From: a bacterium
GTDB taxonomy: Bacteria; UBP7; UBA6624
Length of the DNA: 26,694 nucleotides
Assembly (NCBI GenBank): GCA_014384545.1
Contig: JACNFQ010000057.1
Coordinates: forward strand, 1 to 26,694
Direction of reading: 5' to 3'
Each line of letters begins with the position of its first letter. Positions within the stretch are counted from its first letter, which is position 1. This document shows positions 22,520 through 26,694 of this stretch, in pieces. The notes beneath the pieces were generated by a model, which saw nothing but the letters and a program-made list of their open reading frames with translations, did not search any database and was not told where the DNA came from. A program made the translations under genes and the position numbers.

Positions 22520-23538
22520 AGAAAGTGGCGGATTATCGACAGGGCGCCTTCGCGCCAAGGCACACGATGTCCTGTTCCTGGTGCCTGAAGAGCATCCAGA
22601 TTATCCAAATACCAATCGTAGGTTCTCTTCATCGTCTCGGCGTTTGAATGTTGTGGTTGCCAACCTAGGGCTTTCAGTTTTTCAATTGAGACCCAAGAAT
22701 CCTGGTCTGCTGTTCCGTAAACCCACTTATAGAGTGGCGAGAGGTTTGCTGCTTCTAGGACTGCCAACATCCCCTTGGCAAACCCCGCATGGGTAGGCAG
22801 AATGCGGCTTCCCGTACCCGCATGGGCAAAGAGTTCACCCAAATCTGATTTCACGGTTCCAAACCTCTCGGCACCTACATTAAATGTGGAATTTCCCTCT
22901 TCTATGGGACAGTTTAGAAGGGTTTGGACAGCAGATACCAAGTCGGCTACATCTAGGAGTTGATATCTGTTCTCTCCATTCCCAATCACAGGAATCTTGC
23001 GCCCTTCCCTTACCCAATCAAAGAGGATTTGAAAAACCCCTAATCTCTCCGGACCAATGAATGTCTTGGGTCGTACAACGGCTACAAAGAGACCTTTTTT
23101 CCGAAACGCCGAGCAGATCAGTTCGGCAACGACCTTACTCTCTCCATAGGGTCCTACCCCTACCATTTCATCCTCCTCGGTAAGGGGATGGTGGTCAGGA
23201 ATGCCATAAACCGCCGTACTTGAGATATGTACAACCCGCCTTACACCCACATCAAGGGCGGCTTGGAGCACGGTCGCAGTGCCTTGCTCGTTAACATCAC
23301 GAATCTCTGCAGGTTTCCACAGGGGCAGTGCTGCAGCTCCATGAATCACTTGGTCAGCATCCTTGAAAAGGTCGCGCAATAGGTCTATGTCACGAATGTC
23401 GCCCACGACCCTCTTGATTCCTTCTCTATCTTCAACATCTCGAAAAGGTGCAATATCAAGTAAGGTCTGCTCGCCAGAAATCCCTCTAGAGAGGTGGAAC
23501 CCTAAGAAACCACCACCACCCGTAATCACTGTTCTCAT
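22516..23538 (-). CDS. NAD-dependent epimerase/dehydratase (extended SDR)
   Basis: Rossmann motif VITGGGGFLGFHLSRG, then GDIRDIDLL, HGAAALPLW, the Ser of HISSTAVYG and the catalytic pair in YGESK. VVRPKTFIGPERLG and NRYQLLDVADLVSAV are typical of the 3-beta-hydroxysteroid/sterol-carboxylate dehydrogenase-like and UDP-sugar epimerase branch. Its 340 aa is normal for extended SDRs. The substrate cannot be assigned. The start is supported by TAGGAT 6 nt upstream, with no Shine-Dalgarno site. Confidence 0.88.
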   Translation of the reverse strand: MRTVITGGGGFLGFHLSRGISGEQTLLDIAPFRDVEDREGIKRVVGDIRDIDLLRDLFKDADQVIHGAAALPLWKPAEIRDVNEQGTATVLQAALDVGVRRVVHISSTAVYGIPDHHPLTEEDEMVGVGPYGESKVVAELICSAFRKKGLFVAVVRPKTFIGPERLGVFQILFDWVREGRKIPVIGNGENRYQLLDVADLVSAVQTLLNCPIEEGNSTFNVGAERFGTVKSDLGELFAHAGTGSRILPTHAGFAKGMLAVLEAANLSPLYKWVYGTADQDSWVSIEKLKALGWQPQHSNAETMKRTYDWYLDNLDALQAPGTGHRVPWREGALSIIRHFL

Positions 23539-23544
23539 AGGGAA

Positions 23545-23550
23545 ATCCTA
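23545..23550 (-). promoter_or_regulatory. -10 box TAGGAT, leaderless start for the epimerase gene
   Basis: TAGGAT on the minus strand, TTCCCT spacer, then ATG at 23538. It fits TANNNT-N6-start. Confidence 0.55.
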
Positions 23551-23696
23551 GACTAAGAGGGTAATAATGAGGGAGAAAAGGAGGTTTGGAGGCGATTTCG
23601 CCCCCTTTCGTGGAAACTATGGGGCTTTTTTTACCCTATAGGGATTCGGGGACGTATTGTGGGGGCGATCGTTCACCGATAACACCTCCTCCCCCA

Positions 23697-23723
23697 GGGG
23701 GCGGCTCCAGCGGAGTCGCCCCC
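23697..23723 (-). terminator. GC-rich hairpin after the TPR-like gene
   Basis: GGGGGCGGCTCC/GGAGTCGCCCCC forms a 12-pair stem (one G-T) with a 3-nt loop, beginning 4 nt past the stop of the leftward gene. Its placement suggests transcript termination or end protection. No T-run follows on either strand. The rest of the 190-nt spacer (23539-23727) shows only short palindromes such as GGCGATTTCGCC. Confidence 0.45.
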
Positions 23724-23727
23724 GCCT

Positions 23728-24903
23728 TTATTCTGAGAGGATTTCCCGAATGCGCTTTACCCTTCGATGGTTCTCAAAGGTGGGTCCACCTTCAAGAGGC
23801 ACGTACTCTTTGGCTCGTTCCAGTAATCGTCTTTCAAGTGCGATACGAATGACTGGTGGAGCTCCTTTCATCGCAGCTAAACGGGCACTAGCAACGAGGG
23901 TACCAAAATCAACAGCTTCATTAATAGCAGCCAAAATACCATCTGTCCTTAAGTCGCCCCCCCGTTCCAAGTCTGAAATGCCTTCTAAGATAACGGAATA
24001 GGGAACAAGGTGAGAGATGCCAGCCCAAGCACGCGCCTCACGATAGGACTTAAGGAAATGACGCATCTGGACGATATCTCCATCCGAGGCAGCGAGGTTT
24101 GCCAAATCGAGTCGCACCATAGATGCATTCTCTACTGCCTTGCCCTTCACTGCATCATCTAAGAATCTATTCCAATGTTCTCCCCCTTCCAACCTCTTAC
24201 CAGCCAACAGGTCGCAATGACCCCGGCAATACTCAACCAAGGGATCGTCATTATTCGTCAACCCCTCCAGAGCTTCCATTCCTCCCCTTGCATATCCGCC
24301 CTCACAACAAATCCATGCCCTTAGAACTTGGAGATTGATTCTGTTTTGGTGGGGAATATGTGGCTCAAGTAAGCTCTCATTGGCAACATCCAGTGCGAGA
24401 GACAGCCTTCCGAGCCCAGCTAATGCTCGAGCCCGCAAGAAGGCCTCTTCGGCTCCAGGTTGCCCCTCCATCAGGTCTAGTGCTTCTTGGAACTTGTGCT
24501 CTTCACAGGCTAAATCGGCAACCGTTCTCAACGCGCGCCTAACCGTATCTGTATCGCCTGAACCCCTTGCAATTTCAACAGCTTCCTTCAGGTAAACCGA
24601 AGCGATAGCAGGATCGCCCAACCAAGAATGGACAATTCCCTCTAACATCAAGACACGCCCGTACCGAACGGGGTGTTCTTGGCGATTCAAGTGTTGGTGC
24701 TGCGCATCAAGAATAGCTAAAGCTGCAGGATACTCACCTTGGGCGATGCGGATGCGCGCGCGTATGATTTCTCTCCAAACACCCTCCACTTTATCTTCGG
24801 GCTCGTCATATTGATCCAAGACCAAGAAGGCCCCACGCACCCCCGATTCTGTGTAAGCCTTCCTTACCTGTTCTAAGACATCGTCCCAATCCACATTACT
24901 CAT
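23728..24903 (-). CDS. TPR-like helical repeat protein
   Basis: A soluble all-helical protein with degenerate tetratricopeptide-type repeats: GEYPAALAILDAQHQHL, GDPAIASVYLKEAVEIARGSGD, HKFQEALDLMEGQ, GRLSLALDVANESLLEP and GGYARGGMEALEGL. Such proteins usually act as scaffolds; no enzyme domain is seen. Two in-frame ATGs exist, at 24912 and 24903. The second is preferred because GATAAT lies 7 nt before it, giving 391 aa beginning MSNVDWDDV. It is divergent from the mgtC-family gene with a 38-nt spacer containing both -10 boxes. Confidence 0.8.
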   Translation of the reverse strand: MSNVDWDDVLEQVRKAYTESGVRGAFLVLDQYDEPEDKVEGVWREIIRARIRIAQGEYPAALAILDAQHQHLNRQEHPVRYGRVLMLEGIVHSWLGDPAIASVYLKEAVEIARGSGDTDTVRRALRTVADLACEEHKFQEALDLMEGQPGAEEAFLRARALAGLGRLSLALDVANESLLEPHIPHQNRINLQVLRAWICCEGGYARGGMEALEGLTNNDDPLVEYCRGHCDLLAGKRLEGGEHWNRFLDDAVKGKAVENASMVRLDLANLAASDGDIVQMRHFLKSYREARAWAGISHLVPYSVILEGISDLERGGDLRTDGILAAINEAVDFGTLVASARLAAMKGAPPVIRIALERRLLERAKEYVPLEGGPTFENHRRVKRIREILSE

Positions 24904-24910
24904 CCCCCCC

Positions 24911-24916
24911 ATTATC
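24911..24916 (-). promoter_or_regulatory. -10 box GATAAT before the TPR-like gene
   Basis: GATAAT on the minus strand, seven Gs, then ATG at 24903. The G-run resembles the one at the 576-aa gene (19693-19698). Confidence 0.45.
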
Positions 24917-24928
24917 CCCTATAACCTA

Positions 24929-24934
24929 TACAAT
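24929..24934 (+). promoter_or_regulatory. -10 box TACAAT, leaderless start for the mgtC-family gene
   Basis: TACAAT (within TATACAAT) followed by 7 nt and the ATG at 24942. There is no Shine-Dalgarno site. It is back-to-back with the box of the divergent TPR-like gene. Confidence 0.55.
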
Positions 24935-24941
24935 CCAACCC

Positions 24942-25328
24942 ATGCCCATAAATGAAACGCTTATTCGCCTCGTTCTTGCCGCCCTCTTGGGAGCAGGAGT
25001 GGGATGGGAGCGACAACGTGCCGATAAACCCATAGGGATTCGAACGCTGGCATTGGTTTCGATGGGTGCCGCCCTTTTTACCCTAATTGGTATCCTCTTT
25101 ACCGATGAAATCCATGGACCCTCTCGAATGGCTGCGAATGTAATCACAGGGCTGGGCTTCTTAGGAGCAGGGGTTATCTTTAGTACGGGCTCTGAACCAA
25201 GAGGGCTTACGACAGCCGCCTTGATTTGGTTTACGGGTGCTGTAGGCATCGCTGTGGGTGCAGGGTTTTGGGAGTTGGGTCTGGCTGGAGCTGTTCTTGC
25301 GGTCCTTTTCCTTCGCCTAAGAACATAA
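24942..25328 (+). CDS. MgtC/SapB-family membrane protein
   Basis: An inner-membrane protein covering only the hydrophobic MgtC domain. The conserved series is RLVLAALLGAGVGWERQRADKPIGIRTLALVSMGAALFTL, ARMAAN-type NVITGLGFLGAGVIF and RGLTTAALIWFTGAVGIAVGAGFW. Its 128 aa lacks the soluble C-terminal domain of Salmonella MgtC, as in the short SapB-type members. The role in this organism is unknown; relatives are linked to magnesium limitation and modulation of the F-type ATPase. Confidence 0.9.
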   Translation: MPINETLIRLVLAALLGAGVGWERQRADKPIGIRTLALVSMGAALFTLIGILFTDEIHGPSRMAANVITGLGFLGAGVIFSTGSEPRGLTTAALIWFTGAVGIAVGAGFWELGLAGAVLAVLFLRLRT

Positions 25329-25338
25329 GGAGCGTTGG

Positions 25339-25344
25339 TAGAAT
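25339..25344 (+). promoter_or_regulatory. -10 box TAGAAT, leaderless start for the CpxP-like gene
   Basis: TAGAAT, CTCCCT, then ATG at 25351: identical spacing and near-identical spacer to the barrel-like gene (CCCTCT) and hisS (CCCACT). Confidence 0.65.
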
Positions 25345-25350
25345 CTCCCT

Positions 25351-25998
25351 ATGAAGATTTCTGCCCTTTTTCTTGTGTTATACCTGTTGGGAATTGTCCC
25401 AGGCGAGTCCACTAATCCCATCGAAGTTTCCCTCTCAAATCCTGAGGATCTCTCGGTTTCCTCAACTGAGGAAGAGGTTCTTCCAGCGTCTCCAGAAGTT
25501 GATGTTCTCTCTACACCCCCTACACTTACATCCTTAAGTGCAGAAGAGGTTTTGGGATTCCTAGAGGGGAAGGGGATGGGGATGGCTAAACCTGCAGAGA
25601 TGAACCATTTTCCGGGACCTATGCATGTCCTTGAACTCCGTGAGGAACTGGATCTATCCGAAGATCAAATCGCCATGGTCTACGGTTACCGCTTGGATAT
25701 GCTCGAAGAAACAAAATCAAAAGGTTCATTACTGATTACTATGGAATACAACATAGACCAGTGGTTCTTGGCTGCTTCAAAAGGGGCCTCGGTAGACGAA
25801 ACCGATTTGTCTAGAATGTTGAGGGCGAGTGCCCTCTTAAGGGGGCAGATTAGGTATACACATCTACATGCACACCTGCTAACCGCAATGGCATTGTCGC
25901 CTCAACAGATTATGGACTACGACACCCTTCGTGGTTATGGGGAAGAGTCTTCGGACAACGCACCTATGGATCATGCAACCCACGACCATAACCACTAG
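25351..25998 (+). CDS. CpxP/Spy-like periplasmic protein with His-rich tail
   Basis: An N-terminal signal peptide (MKISALFLVLYLLGIVPGES) is followed by a low-complexity acidic linker to about residue 70. A helical core (75-195) contains MAKPAEMNHFPGPMHVLELREELDLSEDQIAM and ALSPQQIMDYDTLRGYG. The paired L-S-x-x-Q segments resemble the LTxxQ repeats of CpxP/Spy/ZraP-type periplasmic chaperone or metal-sensor proteins. The C-terminus ends in a His-rich tail (HATHDHNH), suggesting metal binding. The family call is by pattern, not by a known close homologue. The start is supported by TAGAAT-N6-ATG. A small lipocalin-like gene follows 6 nt after the stop. Confidence 0.72.
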   Translation: MKISALFLVLYLLGIVPGESTNPIEVSLSNPEDLSVSSTEEEVLPASPEVDVLSTPPTLTSLSAEEVLGFLEGKGMGMAKPAEMNHFPGPMHVLELREELDLSEDQIAMVYGYRLDMLEETKSKGSLLITMEYNIDQWFLAASKGASVDETDLSRMLRASALLRGQIRYTHLHAHLLTAMALSPQQIMDYDTLRGYGEESSDNAPMDHATHDHNH

Positions 25999-26004
25999 CA
26001 TACC

Positions 26005-26436
26005 TTGACCACCAATCCCCTCAATCGGTTAGAGAAAGAGATGGGGTGGCTTGTCGGTTCTTGGATTGGGAAAGGAGTCTGGCACTTTCAAGGGGATGCC
26101 CCTATGTCCGGTTCCCTTGAGGCGCGATGGGTCGCGGGCGGGACCTTTTTGGAGATTGTTGAGTTGGTTCAAGACAACGACGGAAAAACCGTCCATGAAG
26201 ATCTCCTTTTGATTCACGCAAAAGAGCATGGATTTGAGGCATTACATCTCATGGACGGTGAAATCTTGCCATTAGCAGTCATTGCTAAGCCAGGATGCCT
26301 TGAGTACAGCCCAAAAGAGGGGCATGAAGGTCCCCATTGGACCCATGAAAAGAGAGCGAAAGGATTTGCCTTGCGACTGTGGTTTGGACCTCCAAAGGGA
26401 CAACCACAGATTACCTTCGCCTATACCGCACCCTAA
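26005..26436 (+). CDS. Small lipocalin-like beta-barrel protein (DUF1579/nitrobindin-like)
   Basis: Its 143 aa are dominated by beta strands. The N-terminal signature EKEMGWLVGSWIGKGVWHF matches the opening L-x-G-x-W-x-G motif of lipocalin-like DUF1579 and nitrobindin-type domains, followed by GSLEARWVAGGTFLEIVELV. There is no signal peptide. The putative TTG start lies 6 nt after the previous stop; an in-frame ATG at 26041 (MGWLVGSW) would remove the first helix. Function is unknown. It is cotranscribed with the CpxP-like gene by spacing. Confidence 0.65.
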   Translation: MTTNPLNRLEKEMGWLVGSWIGKGVWHFQGDAPMSGSLEARWVAGGTFLEIVELVQDNDGKTVHEDLLLIHAKEHGFEALHLMDGEILPLAVIAKPGCLEYSPKEGHEGPHWTHEKRAKGFALRLWFGPPKGQPQITFAYTAP

Positions 26437-26439
26437 CTA

Positions 26440-26694
26440 GCGTCCACGGGTCGCCACATGTCGGGGCGTAGACATGAGGGACGGAGGTCATTTAGGGCGA
26501 CCACCACTTTAGGCCAAAGCTTCCACGCCTTGCCACATACGGGGGCGTGGACATGAGGGACAGAGGTCATTTTGGGCGACCACCACTTGGGCAAAGCTTC
26601 CACGCCTTGCCACATGCGGGGGCGTGGACATGAGGGACGGAGACCAGAGAAGGACGCTTGCGTCCGGCTCTGTGCCGGAGCACCCGACATGGTG
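26440..26694. repeat. Tandem 77-79 bp palindromic repeat, runs off the window end
   Basis: Three unit starts (GGGGCGTgGACATGAGGGAC) lie at 26463, 26542 and 26619, with spacings of 79 and 77 nt. Each junction carries a TCCACGCC...GGCGTGGA inverted repeat around a 14-nt loop (TTGCCACATGCGGG at 26607-26620). Units also share GGTCATTT(T/A)GGGCGACCACCACTT. The last 21 bases duplicate 13789-13809 exactly, so this is the same family as the block between mutS and fixX. No gene is present here. Confidence 0.9.

Noticed and set aside
23586-23852. Rightward frame over the spacer before the TPR-like gene
   Set aside because: It runs through the GC hairpin and into antisense of the TPR-like gene, with Pro/Gly runs typical of non-coding sequence.
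1-26694. Recoding of TGA as Trp or Gly throughout
   Set aside because: TGA terminates many well-defined genes here, including mutY, aspS, fixC and the Nudix gene, at overlaps with real starts.
26440-26694. CRISPR array or insertion sequence
   Set aside because: The units lack unique spacers, and no transposase frame or target-site duplication is visible.

Overview
This window reads as a chromosomal housekeeping region of a bacterium with an outer membrane. It has no phage, plasmid, transposase or CRISPR signature. The clues to lineage are indirect. At least ten start codons are preceded at 6-7 nt by a -10-like TANNNT box (mostly TAGAAT), which points to leaderless transcription. TTG starts are common at NTGA stop/start overlaps. 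The proton-translocating transhydrogenase is in the three-subunit form, and proline dehydrogenase is monofunctional. Leaderless TANNNT promoters are best known from Deinococcota and Actinobacteria. My tentative guess is a poorly sampled lineage such as Armatimonadota or a relative of Deinococcota, but sequence reading alone cannot settle this.

Layout, left part (1-7.2 kb): a 5'-truncated mutY carrying an intact Nudix box, overlapped by a mannose-1-phosphate guanylyltransferase gene. Next come tRNA-Arg(CCG) directly followed by a TIGR01777-type epimerase, a fluoride channel gene (crcB/fluC) and a divergent YchF-like GTPase. A leftward operon then encodes a beta-barrel-like exported protein, proline dehydrogenase and PduO-type cobalamin adenosyltransferase. 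The first of these genes is interrupted by an in-frame TGA. A 500-bp gene-poor stretch holds hairpins, an 85-bp tandem repeat and a possible 46-codon ORF. It is followed by the divergent tRNA-Ala(CGC) and tRNA-Ser(CGA).

Middle part (7.3-19.7 kb): hisS-aspS-M19 dipeptidase form one rightward overlapping operon that converges on mutS. After a block of inverted repeats lies a leftward five-gene operon, transcribed pntAA-pntAB-pntB-fixC-fixX. It joins a proton-driven NAD(P) transhydrogenase to an ETF:quinone-oxidoreductase-like flavoprotein and its ferredoxin-like partner. No fixA or fixB is present. A zinc-less MDR-family dehydrogenase lies upstream of it.

Right part (19.7-26.7 kb): a three-gene overlapping operon encodes an unrecognised 576-aa protein with three copies of a short helix motif in a disordered N-terminus, a Nudix hydrolase, and a membrane protein with a His-rich loop. 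It is followed by an NAD-dependent epimerase, a TPR-like repeat protein, an MgtC-family membrane protein, a CpxP/Spy-like periplasmic protein with a His tail, and a small lipocalin-like protein. The window ends inside a second block of the repeat family seen at 13.7 kb.

The most notable observations are the window-wide leaderless promoter grammar, the in-frame TGA with a well-preserved coding continuation, the pnt-fixCX operon, and a palindromic repeat family whose 14-nt loop is exactly inverted between copies.
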